Shown: positions 1 through 8,771 of the stretch, piece after piece | Position numbering within the stretch: the stretch's first letter is position 1 | Layout: the number at the start of each line of letters is the position of its first letter | From: an uncultured Acidobacteriia bacterium | Lineage (GTDB): Bacteria > Acidobacteriota > Terriglobia > Bryobacterales > Bryobacteraceae | Direction: 5' to 3' | DNA: 64,000 bases | Assembly: GCA_903825445.1 (NCBI GenBank) | Contig: CAIKAS010000320.1 | Location: 1 to 64,000, forward strand | Made by a program: the position numbers and the translations under genes | Notes under the pieces: model-generated | What the model was told of the DNA's origin: nothing | What the model saw: only the letters and a program-made list of their open reading frames with translations | The model's database searches: none

Positions 1-2241
1 CGTATCGAACTGCTCTCCGAGGTCGTTTTTGAAACCGACTCCCAAGGCGCCCTGACCTTCCTGAACCGTGCCTGGACCGAAGTACTTGGTCATGAGACGA
101 AGTCGAGTCTCAGTAAGCTGCTTCGAAATTTTGTAGCGCCGGAAGACAGGCCAATACTCGACAGTACCTTCGCAATAGTGTCAGGCCCCAATTCCGGCGT
201 GCGCCCACAAATCCGCATGCTCCACCGAAACATGGGCATGGTGTGGGTGGAACTCTCGGTTTCACGTCTCGATGATGGAGGCCTGGTCGGCACTCTCCAC
301 GATGTAAACACCCAGAGACTCGCGCAGGCGGAGGTCGCGATGCTCTCCCTCGTGGCAAGTTTCACCGACAGCCTCGTCATCATCTCTGACGCCGCCGGCT
401 GTATCGAGTGGGTGAACGAGGCCTTCAGCCGAAAAACCGGCTACTGCCTCCAGGATGCGGTCGGTCGCAAACCTGGCTCATTTCTGCAGGGGCCGGGGAC
501 GGACACCGCAACGGTCTCCCTCATCCATAGCCGCCTGCTTGAGCGGCGCTCCTTCCAGTGCGAAATCCTCAACTATACGAAATCGGGAGAGGAGTATTGG
601 GTGTCAATCCATATTTCACCCATCCTGAATGCTTCCGGCGATGTTCAGCGCTTCATTGCCATCCAGACCGATATCACCGAACTGAGACGTACTCAACAAG
701 ATCTGAAAGCTGCCAAAGAGGCCGCCGAGTCTGCCAGCGAGGCCAAGACGCAGTTTCTTGCCACGATTAGCCACGAAATGCGCACGCCGCTGAACGTAAT
801 TCTGGGAACAACTGAACTCGCTCTCGAAAACTCTCCGGGCGCCGAGCATCGGCATCACCTCACGCGAATTAACGAAAATGCGGAGGCTCTTCTGGGCCTG
901 ATCTCGGATTTGCTCGACGTTTCCCGCATCGAAGCTGGCCAGTTCGAGTGGGAACGTATCGCGTTCCCACTACGGACGTGCCTGCAAAAAGCGCTTGCAC
1001 CGATCGCGGAACGCGCCATTCGGAAAGGCCTGTCCTTTCACATCCATCTGGACGAACACCTGCCTGAAAAGGTGATGGGAGATCCCGTTCGTCTGCGCCA
1101 GATCGTGGTGAACCTGGCTGAGAACGCCGTCAAATTTACGGAGCGTGGCTTCATTCGCGTCGAAGCGAAGGCGATCACGCCCGGCCCTGGCCGCAATGAA
1201 ACAGGACTTGAGCTTCGGATCACCGACAGCGGTATTGGAATTCCCGAATCCATACGTCCCCGCGTGTTCGATCGTTTCTTCCAGGGGGATGGCTCCACGA
1301 CGCGGCGCAAAGGTGGTGCAGGCCTCGGCCTCAGCATCGTAAAGTCGTTGGTGGATGCCATGGGCGGTTCGATTCGCGTCGCCAGCGAACCTACAGCAGG
1401 TGCGGAGTTTCATGTTCTCTTGCCGCTCGAGCCAGTCAGCAGTGCGGAGGGCAACCTCCGTGAACTGACCGCTCCTCCAAATGGCCCTGATGCAATTCTG
1501 CACAGTGGCACAATTCGTATTCTCGTCGTGGAAGACAACGACGACAACTTCGCGATCGTACAACGGCACCTGAGCAATCGCGGATATCAGGTCGAGCGCG
1601 CCGTCAATGGTCGTCTCGGTGCCGACCTCGCCATGCGGAGCAGATTCGATCTCATCCTGATGGATCTGGAAATGCCCGAAATGGATGGCCTGCAGGCCAC
1701 CCAGGTCATCCGCGCGGCCGAAGGGAAAACCGCTGGACAGCCCGGCCCCGGGGTTCCGATTATTGCGTTAACCGCACACGCAGTCAAAGGCTATCAGGAA
1801 CGCTGTCTGCAATCCGGCTGCACCGGCTATCTCGCCAAGCCCATTCGGAAGCAGGCGCTGCTCGACGCAGTGGAGGCGGCTCTGTCCGAATCCGGCGCCA
1901 CGATCCCCGCGCAATCTGATGGCACCCGCCCAATCTATGTCGACATCGATCCGGATCTGGCGGACCTGGTCCCGCGTTTTCTTGAAAACTGCAGTCGCGA
2001 CGTCGCTCAAATTCGACAGACTGCCAGTACCGGGGACTGGGAGCAAGCTCTGCGAGTCGGCCATGGCATGAAGGGCTCCGCCCCCAGCTACGGCTTTGAC
2101 GAGATCAGCCACATCGCCAAAGAGATCGGGGCGGCTGCAAAGGCCCAGGATTCCCAGGCACTTCAGAGCGCCGCGGAGAGGCTCGCGACATATCTTCTGG
2201 CCGTTAGAACGCGCACCCGGCAGACAAGTGCCGCAGCGTGA
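1..2241 (+). CDS. hybrid sensor histidine kinase (PAS-PAS-HisKA-HATPase-REC-HPt), 5' partial
   Basis: The frame is open from the first base, so the gene begins upstream of the window; the ATG at 178 lies inside a PAS domain and is not the likely start. In the 746 visible residues the order is PAS (about 1-105), PAS/PAC (about 110-225), HisKA with the phospho-accepting His258 (SHEMRTPL), HATPase_c with N-box and G1 (TDSGIGIP), a receiver with Asp555 (LMDLEMPEMDG), and a C-terminal HPt domain with His688 (GHGMKGS). It should run an internal His-Asp-His phosphorelay; no membrane segment is visible. Its REC-HPt end closely resembles that of the H-NOX-associated kinase that converges on it (2715-6785), so the two are probably paralogues feeding related outputs. 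The true N-terminus and input are unknown. Confidence 0.93.
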   Translation, partial: RIELLSEVVFETDSQGALTFLNRAWTEVLGHETKSSLSKLLRNFVAPEDRPILDSTFAIVSGPNSGVRPQIRMLHRNMGMVWVELSVSRLDDGGLVGTLHDVNTQRLAQAEVAMLSLVASFTDSLVIISDAAGCIEWVNEAFSRKTGYCLQDAVGRKPGSFLQGPGTDTATVSLIHSRLLERRSFQCEILNYTKSGEEYWVSIHISPILNASGDVQRFIAIQTDITELRRTQQDLKAAKEAAESASEAKTQFLATISHEMRTPLNVILGTTELALENSPGAEHRHHLTRINENAEALLGLISDLLDVSRIEAGQFEWERIAFPLRTCLQKALAPIAERAIRKGLSFHIHLDEHLPEKVMGDPVRLRQIVVNLAENAVKFTERGFIRVEAKAITPGPGRNETGLELRITDSGIGIPESIRPRVFDRFFQGDGSTTRRKGGAGLGLSIVKSLVDAMGGSIRVASEPTAGAEFHVLLPLEPVSSAEGNLRELTAPPNGPDAILHSGTIRILVVEDNDDNFAIVQRHLSNRGYQVERAVNGRLGADLAMRSRFDLILMDLEMPEMDGLQATQVIRAAEGKTAGQPGPGVPIIALTAHAVKGYQERCLQSGCTGYLAKPIRKQALLDAVEAALSESGATIPAQSDGTRPIYVDIDPDLADLVPRFLENCSRDVAQIRQTASTGDWEQALRVGHGMKGSAPSYGFDEISHIAKEIGAAAKAQDSQALQSAAERLATYLLAVRTRTRQTSAAA

Positions 2242-2441
2242 AAGAATCTCACCCCAATCAGCTCCATTTAGCAAAACGAAACACCACCCTCCCAGAACCA
2301 GCACGAAACGGAACAGTTTGGACTGTAAAATGCCCGAGCAGCGGCGACCTCTCGACACTTTCTGTTTATTTTCAATACCTTACGGAAACCATGCGTGTTG
2401 GCAAGAGACTTGCCATTAGGAAGGGCAGAGGAAGAAACCTG

Positions 2442-2714
2442 ATGAATCCAACGATGATAGCCTTACTCCCCGCCGGCAGCATGAGCGCCTACTTTGCCAA
2501 CAATGGAATTATGTGGGGCGTGGCAGGAGAAACTGACCGCGCAGACGAAGAACTGGTAAGCACGCTGAACCTGCTGCGCCTCGCCGCAAAGACGGCACCT
2601 TCCCTACAGGTTGCCGACCTTGACAATGCCGCAGACAAACTCGCGGCTCATCTCCAGGGTGTCCGCGTACCCGACTCGTGCGCCGGAGCCGCTGGTGCCG
2701 GAGTCACGCAGTAG
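2442..2714 (+). CDS. small hypothetical protein with HPt-like C-terminal helix
   Basis: A 90-aa frame starts at ATG 2442 behind a purine-rich AGAGGAAGAA stretch; the same frame is open from 2238 but no better start is seen. The C-terminal half (DEELVSTLNLLRLAAK through ADKLAAHLQGVRV) is helical and resembles the last helices of the HPt domains of the two flanking hybrid kinases, but no HPt histidine motif (GH-x-x-KG) is present. It may be a non-phosphorylatable HPt relic or an unrelated small protein. Its stop codon abuts the stop codon of the convergent kinase gene. Coding status is uncertain. Confidence 0.4.
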   Translation: MNPTMIALLPAGSMSAYFANNGIMWGVAGETDRADEELVSTLNLLRLAAKTAPSLQVADLDNAADKLAAHLQGVRVPDSCAGAAGAGVTQ

Positions 2715-5700
2715 TCACTCCGTCTGCCAATTTAGACCTTCCAAATATGTGCCGAGGGCGAGCGCTGCGTCTCCCGCGGATGCCACATCCCCCTCCCGGG
2801 CGCGGGATTCGATAGTGGCTCCAAACCGGCTGATTTCGGTGAATCCGTAAGTGGTTCCTGTGCCCTTGAGATTGTGGCCGAGTTTTCGAACCTCGTCCCC
2901 TTCCCCGCGCGCCACGAGATCGCCAATTTCCGCTACATTCTTTCTCACGTTGGCAAGGTAGGTGGGGATCAGATCCGCGATATCGGGATCCACCAGCACC
3001 GGTGTAGATTCAAGCGTGCCGTGCGAAGACGGTTCCTCACCGCTGTGGAGTGCCGCCTTAGACCATTTCTTCACGGTGCTCAGCAGCGTCTCCTGCCGGA
3101 TCGGCTTGGTGAGATAATCGTCCATTTCGGCGGAATATGCCTGATCCCGATACTCCAGCAGGGCGTGGGCCGTGAGGGCCACCACAGGAATCCGCGGAGA
3201 ATTCTGCGACTTTTCGTGCTCGCGAATTCTCCGCGTCGCCTCAAAGCCGCTGCCATCCGGCAGCATGACATCCATCAATATCAGATCAAATCGATCTCTC
3301 TGAACCTTAGCCACGGCGTCTTCCACGGAGCCTGACAGGACTACCCGGTGCCCGGCCTTCTCGAGCACTCTTTGGGCGTAAACGGCGCTGTCGGGATTGT
3401 CCTCCACCAGCAACACGCGCGATGGCGAGGCGACCTGACTGGCGGAACTTGCTTCATGCGAGATGCGGGAAGCACTCTCCGGTGACACCCCCCGCATCGC
3501 GCGGCGTAGAACATTGTTCATCTTGGTGGGAGTGAGCGGGTGATCGACAGTTTCCACTGCACCATTTGGTGGAGCCCATCCTTCCTGAACAGAACCGTCC
3601 GCGGGCCGCATGCGAATGCACCGGACCTTTCCGCGAAGCGCCAGTACGCCGAATAAGCGCTTCAGCTCCCCCGGATCCCACGCCACCCCTTCTTCCATCA
3701 ACACGAGATCGCAGGGTTCATCCGACTCGATCCACCCGATGGCCGCCAGCGGATTTTCAAAAGGCACCACTGCAACACCAGCGGAAGTCCACGCCTCCTG
3801 CAGCAGGCGGGCATGCCGGAGGTCGGCCAGCAGGATCGCGGTTGGCATAGGGTGGCTAACTTCCGGCGCCTTGGGAGACGCCACCAGCGGAAGGTGTAGA
3901 TTCAGCGTGAAGCATGAACCGTGCGGATGCTCCGGCGTCAGTGTGAGGCTGCCACCCATCGCTTCCGCCAAGAGTCGCGAAATGCTCAGCCCCAGTCCTG
4001 TTCCTCCAGCCTGCCTGCCCGTTGCGGAGTCAATCCGATAAAACTTTTCGAACACGCGGGAAGAGTCCTGCTCCCCGATGCCAATTCCCGTGTCCCTAAC
4101 CCGAAACTCCAGTCCGGCTGTGTCCTGCCCGATCAGGCTCCAGCGAAGATTCAAAGTCACGTAACCCTGAGGAGTGAACTTCACTCCGTTACTGAGCAGA
4201 TTCACCAGAATCTGTCCGATCCGGTTGGCATCTCCCAGCACCGAAGGTGGCGCACCGGGTTCCACCGTGCAAACGAGCAAGAGTCCCTTCTGTTTGGCCC
4301 TCGTCTTCACAATCTCCAGCGCTCGTTCGCATACCTTCACCGGGTCCATTCGCTCCGTGACAATATCGACCTGTCCCGCCTCCACCTTGGAGACGTCGAG
4401 GAGATCGTTTATCAAATGAAGCAACGACTCCGATCCGGCCCATACTGTGTCGAGCATGCTGCGCTGATCGTGATCGAGTTTGGTTTCCCGCAACAGACCC
4501 GTCAATCCTGCGATGGAATTCAACGGCGTCCGGATCTCATGACTGATGGTGGCCAGAAAATCGCTCTTCGCACGGTTCGCCTGCTCCACCTCTTTCATGG
4601 CGCGCCGACGGTCCTCCTCCGCCTGCCGCCTCTCGGTGATGTCTCGCATCACACCAGTGATTACGCGCTCGCCGCGAATGTGCGATTTACCGAATGTAAT
4701 CTCGAGGGGAAACTCGTCCCCGTTTCGCCGCAAACCCATGATCTCGGCGGTCTTGGGCCCCTTAGATCCGGATGCGTTTCGCATAATACGAGCCAGAGCT
4801 CTGGCGTCCATGGTCTTGTACGAAGCTGCCATCAATTGCTTCAGATTCAGACCGATGAGTTCCCCGCCGTCATATCCAAAAATCCTGTGCCCGGTGTCGT
4901 TGGCAAACAGGATCGAATTGAGGCGGTTCACGACAATAATCGCGTCCGAGGCTGAAGACGAAATGACGCGATATCGTTCCTCGCTTTCGCGCAGTGCCTG
5001 CTCCGCCTGCCATCGTTCCGTGACGTCGCGATAGCTCCAGACCCGACCAATCACGACTCCTGAGTCCCGCTGAGGCTGCGTAGTTCGGGCAAGCACTCTG
5101 CCATCTTTGAAGTAGATCAGGTCTTCGCCGGATTCTTCCGGATGCTCATACCACCATCCGGCCCGGGAGACAAACTCGTCGGGATCGGCCACCTGCTGAG
5201 CTGCTGCCATCAGGCCAGCCGTGTGCTCTTCGAGCGGAGCGAGGTTGCTCCCCAGTTGCCACATCTCCACGAAACGCCGATTCCACGTTACAAAGCGGCG
5301 TTGCAGATCGACAACTAAAATCCCGTCAGCCGTCGATTCCAGCGTGGAGTGAAGCAACGACACCAGACGGCTGCGCTCCTTCTCCGCGTCCTGCCGCTCC
5401 ATGAACTGGCCTATCTGGTTGCCGAGCGTGGTGAGTGTATTCAGCAGCTCTTCATCTGGCTTTTCCGTGTTGCGGCTGTAGAATTCCATGACGCCGCAAG
5501 GCTGACCATCTACTCGAATCGGGAACGCGAAACCACTGCGGAGTCCGTCGCGTATCGCCGACTCGATTCTGACAAAATTCCCCTCACGCGCAAGTTCGGG
5601 CATCCAGCGTGGCGCGTTCGTTTCCCACACGGTCCCGGGGAGTCCAATGCCGGGCTTGAGTTCGAGACCTCGCGTGGCGTTCTCGAAGTGGGAATTCCGA

Positions 5701-6785
5701 AGCTCCCGCGGCGACCAGATCGTATGCGGGTACATTGCGGTGCCTGCGGGATTCAGCCGCCAGACCACACTGAATCGGTAGTCCATGGCCTCGACGATGG
5801 TATGCAGAATCTTATGTAATGCCAGTCCTGTGTCGATGGATTCGGCAAGAATAGTCGAGACCGCAAAAGCAAGGGTCTTTCGAAAGTCCGCCTGTTTCCG
5901 CGCTGTGATGTCGCGGTCCATCGCCATGAAGTTGGTGATCTTCCCGGACTCATCGCGCATGGGCTGAACCTCGAGGGCAACCCAGCGCTTCGTCCCGTTC
6001 TTGTCGTAGGTGACAAGCTCGCCCTTGAAGCCCTCGCCACGCCGGGTCCGGTTATTCATGCGGGCAACTATGGCGGGATCTGTCGCCTCACCGTAAAGAA
6101 TCTGACCCGGCTGTTTGCCTTTCACTTCCTCGGCCGAGTATCCGGTGGCGCGAACGAATCCCTCGTTCACCCACTCGATCGAACCGTTGGCATCCGTGAT
6201 CACCACGCCGTTGTCCGTGCGCGCGGCAATCATCGCCAGTTTTTGGAACTCGGCGGCCTGCGATGTGAGCTTTTGGTTCACCTGCTTCAGCGATTCGCGC
6301 TGATGACGAAGCTTATCGGTGAGCTTACGAAGGTCGTCCATGCCGAAACGCTGGGACTGGACAACCTGCATAAACTCCGGCATCGAGTCGTGGATCGCAA
6401 AATCCTCGAACGTGAGACCGGTCGCCCGAAACTGCCCGGCCTCGGGAAGCCAGGGCGAGCCGATGAAGGCGATGCCTTCGCGGCCCGGCATCGCCAGCAT
6501 CTGGCCACGCAGGCGCAATCCGCCTTCCATGGCCAGGACGATGAACAGCAACTTCTCGTGAGCCACGATCTCGTCATAGACGAAGGGGATCATCGGGCTG
6601 ACGAGGGCCCACTGCGCGGTGATGTCGGTGCCGACCTGCAAATCCGGAAAGAGCTTCGCCATCGATCGCCCTACTTCCGTGACTTTCATGTCGCGATCGA
6701 AGACGACGTGAAAAGGAAACAGGCTCCCGATCTGGTCGGGGGACAGATGGAGGCGTGACTCGTTACCAGCGGACGATGAATTCAT
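2715..6785 (-). CDS. H-NOX-associated hybrid histidine kinase (HNOBA-PAS-GAF-PAS-PAS-HisKA-HATPase-REC-REC-HPt)
   Basis: This 1356-aa soluble kinase opens with a haem-NO-binding-associated (HNOBA) domain, about residues 12-165, recognisable from LFPFHVVFD followed by a coiled coil (about 150-185). Then come PAS (about 180-300), GAF (about 305-460), two more PAS domains (about 475-720), HisKA with His749, HATPase_c, a degenerate receiver lacking the usual acidic pocket (about 985-1090), a canonical receiver with Asp1172, and HPt with His1304. The ATG at 6785 overlaps the 3' end of the H-NOX gene by 23 bases, so the two are translated from one message. In known systems the HNOBA domain is the contact surface for H-NOX, so NO bound by the upstream protein probably controls this kinase. 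HPt would pass phosphate to a separate regulator, plausibly the NtrC-type protein at 7312-8721. Confidence 0.93.
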   Translation of the reverse strand: MNSSSAGNESRLHLSPDQIGSLFPFHVVFDRDMKVTEVGRSMAKLFPDLQVGTDITAQWALVSPMIPFVYDEIVAHEKLLFIVLAMEGGLRLRGQMLAMPGREGIAFIGSPWLPEAGQFRATGLTFEDFAIHDSMPEFMQVVQSQRFGMDDLRKLTDKLRHQRESLKQVNQKLTSQAAEFQKLAMIAARTDNGVVITDANGSIEWVNEGFVRATGYSAEEVKGKQPGQILYGEATDPAIVARMNNRTRRGEGFKGELVTYDKNGTKRWVALEVQPMRDESGKITNFMAMDRDITARKQADFRKTLAFAVSTILAESIDTGLALHKILHTIVEAMDYRFSVVWRLNPAGTAMYPHTIWSPRELRNSHFENATRGLELKPGIGLPGTVWETNAPRWMPELAREGNFVRIESAIRDGLRSGFAFPIRVDGQPCGVMEFYSRNTEKPDEELLNTLTTLGNQIGQFMERQDAEKERSRLVSLLHSTLESTADGILVVDLQRRFVTWNRRFVEMWQLGSNLAPLEEHTAGLMAAAQQVADPDEFVSRAGWWYEHPEESGEDLIYFKDGRVLARTTQPQRDSGVVIGRVWSYRDVTERWQAEQALRESEERYRVISSSASDAIIVVNRLNSILFANDTGHRIFGYDGGELIGLNLKQLMAASYKTMDARALARIMRNASGSKGPKTAEIMGLRRNGDEFPLEITFGKSHIRGERVITGVMRDITERRQAEEDRRRAMKEVEQANRAKSDFLATISHEIRTPLNSIAGLTGLLRETKLDHDQRSMLDTVWAGSESLLHLINDLLDVSKVEAGQVDIVTERMDPVKVCERALEIVKTRAKQKGLLLVCTVEPGAPPSVLGDANRIGQILVNLLSNGVKFTPQGYVTLNLRWSLIGQDTAGLEFRVRDTGIGIGEQDSSRVFEKFYRIDSATGRQAGGTGLGLSISRLLAEAMGGSLTLTPEHPHGSCFTLNLHLPLVASPKAPEVSHPMPTAILLADLRHARLLQEAWTSAGVAVVPFENPLAAIGWIESDEPCDLVLMEEGVAWDPGELKRLFGVLALRGKVRCIRMRPADGSVQEGWAPPNGAVETVDHPLTPTKMNNVLRRAMRGVSPESASRISHEASSASQVASPSRVLLVEDNPDSAVYAQRVLEKAGHRVVLSGSVEDAVAKVQRDRFDLILMDVMLPDGSGFEATRRIREHEKSQNSPRIPVVALTAHALLEYRDQAYSAEMDDYLTKPIRQETLLSTVKKWSKAALHSGEEPSSHGTLESTPVLVDPDIADLIPTYLANVRKNVAEIGDLVARGEGDEVRKLGHNLKGTGTTYGFTEISRFGATIESRAREGDVASAGDAALALGTYLEGLNWQTE

Positions 6786-7305
6786 CGTGATCGGCTCCCG
6801 CCGACTTGCTTGCTATCTGCTCCACAGTCATCGGCGTCGAGAACCTCTGGCCCAGCCCTTTGAGCAAGCCAACCACGAACGGAGCGAGGCCGTCGCGATG
6901 CGACTGGTAGTGCATGTGAATCGAGTTTGGCTTGATGTCGCTGCAATAGAAGCGAGGCGGACTCAGGTGAGGGAAAATCATGCTGACCCGCGAGTGGAAG
7001 TTCGGCAGGTTCTCCAGAAACTCGCCGAGAGTTTTGCCGCCGGCCGCCATCATATCGCCGTAACCTTCCTGCGCCGTCTTCACAACCCAGTAAACCCCGA
7101 ACGCTTCGAGAACATCGGCCGGCGGCGTCTTCAGGATGCTGCTGGCCGCGCCCACCAGAGCGTAGGTCAGTTCGTCAGGATAGGCCTCCGTGCTGACGAA
7201 CACTTCGTCTTCAAAACCGGCCTTTTCTTTGACGCGTTCCCACGTCTCCTGGCCATAGCCGGAGACCACCATGTCCTCTATTGCCCTATTCACCATTCCG
7301 TACAT
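6763..7305 (-). CDS. stand-alone H-NOX haem nitric-oxide sensor
   Basis: The protein has 180 residues, the standard size of bacterial H-NOX. It starts MYGMVNRAIEDMV and continues with YGQETWERV, matching the family N-terminus. The proximal haem ligand is His104 (LPNFHSRV) and the propionate-binding Y-x-S-x-R motif is Tyr133-Ser135-Arg137. At the position aligned by eye with the distal tyrosine of oxygen-binding H-NOX (five residues after the Arg) there is Pro142, which points to a NO-selective pocket; this is inference. The gene starts 6 nt after the response-regulator stop and overlaps the HNOBA kinase start, so it is the middle gene of a sensor operon. Expected role: cytosolic NO detection and regulation of the partner kinase. 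Confidence 0.95.
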   Translation of the reverse strand: MYGMVNRAIEDMVVSGYGQETWERVKEKAGFEDEVFVSTEAYPDELTYALVGAASSILKTPPADVLEAFGVYWVVKTAQEGYGDMMAAGGKTLGEFLENLPNFHSRVSMIFPHLSPPRFYCSDIKPNSIHMHYQSHRDGLAPFVVGLLKGLGQRFSTPMTVEQIASKSAGADHDEFIVRW

Positions 7306-7311
7306 GTGAGC

Positions 7312-8721
7312 CTAAACTTTCCCCGACTGACGAATTGTCTCTATCCGCTCTTCCAGGCCGAACTTGCGGAGCATTCGATAAAAGCGCGTCCTGCCGATGT
7401 TCAGCTCCCGCATAACGGCGGAGGCATTGCCCTCATGAGTCACCAATGCGGCGAGCAAGAGACGTTTGGAGGCATCTTCCAAGGTCTTGGAGCCGTCATC
7501 TGAAAGCTCCGTTTCTGGCGCCGGAGCCGACTCGGCTTTGCGTCCGCGTACGCTCTCCGGCAGATCCTCTTCGCGAATGTCTTCGCCTTCGGCCACAACC
7601 ATGGCGCGCTGCATCACGTTCTGAAGCTCGCGAACATTGCCGCGCCAGTCATGTCTGAGAAGCAACTGAAGCGCTCCTGGCGAAAAGCCCGTGACGCGTG
7701 ACCCCATCGCTTCCCGATGCTCGCGAATGAAAGACTGCGCGAGCGCCGGGATATCGTCCGGCCGCTCCCGCAAAGGCGGGAGTTCCAGTTCGAATACGGC
7801 GAGGCGGAAGAACAGGTCTTCACGAAAGCGACCAGACTTCACATCGTCAGCGAGATTTCGGTGCGTGGCTGTGATGAGCCGGAAATCCGACTGCACCTGA
7901 AACGTACCGCCGAGCCTTTGAAAACTGCGCTCCTGCAGCACACGCAGCATTTTCGCCTGAACCGAAGGCGAGAGTTCGCCGATTTCATCGAGGAACAACG
8001 TGCCGCCATTGGCCTCTTCGAACTTGCCAATCCGGCGGTTCACCGCGCCTGTGAACGCGCCCTTCTCATGACCGAACAACTCCGATTCCAGGAGGCTCTC
8101 GGGAATGGCCGCTGAGTTCACGGCCACGAACGGTTTCCGGCTCCGGCTGCTCGATTGATGAATCGCGCGGGAGACCAGTTCCTTGCCGGTGCCACTCTCG
8201 CCGTGAATCAATACCGTCACGTCGCTCAGGGCGAGTCTATCGATTTGCCGGAAGACAGACTTCATCGCGGCCGACGTGCCAACGATGCCGGGATAGCCGC
8301 GGCCCTCGACTTCGCGCTCCAACTGCGAGACGCGGAAGGCAAGCCGTCCCATCTCGACGGCGTTCTTGAGCGTGGTCACCAGCTTCGGCTGGTCGAGCGG
8401 CTTGGTGAGGTAATCGTGCGCACCCAGCTTCATCGCGCGAACTGCCGTATCGGCTGAATCATCCGACGTCAGCACGATGATCGGGAGCGCCGTATGGTGC
8501 TCCCGAATTTTCTCGAGCGTTTCCAGGCCAGTGAGGCCTGGCATGTTCATATCGAGGCAAATGGCGGCGGGAACTTCTTCCGCCAGGGCCTCCAGACACT
8601 TGGCGCCATTGTTAAGCAGAACGACTTCAAAGCCCGCCCGCTCCAGCCAACGTCCGACGAGAATGCGGAGATTCTCGTCGTCATCGACGACGTACACCAG
8701 ACTTTGAAGTTCGACACTCAT
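7312..8721 (-). CDS. NtrC-family sigma54-dependent response regulator
   Basis: The 469-aa protein has an N-terminal receiver (about 8-120) with phospho-acceptor Asp57 and the acidic DDD cluster at 13-15. A sigma54-interaction AAA+ domain follows, with Walker A GESGTGKE (174-181), the RNA-polymerase-contacting GAFTGA loop (221-226) and Walker [10 protein letters not shown] (241-249). A Fis-type helix-turn-helix lies at the end (about 425-463, [15 protein letters not shown]). All motifs needed for ATP-driven activation of sigma54 promoters are present. It is the first gene of the unit with H-NOX and the HNOBA kinase and lies 50 bases downstream of smc, on the same strand. It is the natural output of the NO relay, though cognate pairing is inferred from gene order only. 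Confidence 0.95.
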   Translation of the reverse strand: MSVELQSLVYVVDDDENLRILVGRWLERAGFEVVLLNNGAKCLEALAEEVPAAICLDMNMPGLTGLETLEKIREHHTALPIIVLTSDDSADTAVRAMKLGAHDYLTKPLDQPKLVTTLKNAVEMGRLAFRVSQLEREVEGRGYPGIVGTSAAMKSVFRQIDRLALSDVTVLIHGESGTGKELVSRAIHQSSSRSRKPFVAVNSAAIPESLLESELFGHEKGAFTGAVNRRIGKFEEANGGTLFLDEIGELSPSVQAKMLRVLQERSFQRLGGTFQVQSDFRLITATHRNLADDVKSGRFREDLFFRLAVFELELPPLRERPDDIPALAQSFIREHREAMGSRVTGFSPGALQLLLRHDWRGNVRELQNVMQRAMVVAEGEDIREEDLPESVRGRKAESAPAPETELSDDGSKTLEDASKRLLLAALVTHEGNASAVMRELNIGRTRFYRMLRKFGLEERIETIRQSGKV

Positions 8722-8771
8722 GGGATCTCTGATGAGATTGTCTCACTCGCCAGATCCGAATGAGGTTTAGC

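Noticed and set aside
3921-4955. A 344-codon plus-strand frame inside the HNOBA kinase gene.
   Set aside because: Antisense shadow; the minus strand carries HisKA, HATPase and receiver motifs continuously.
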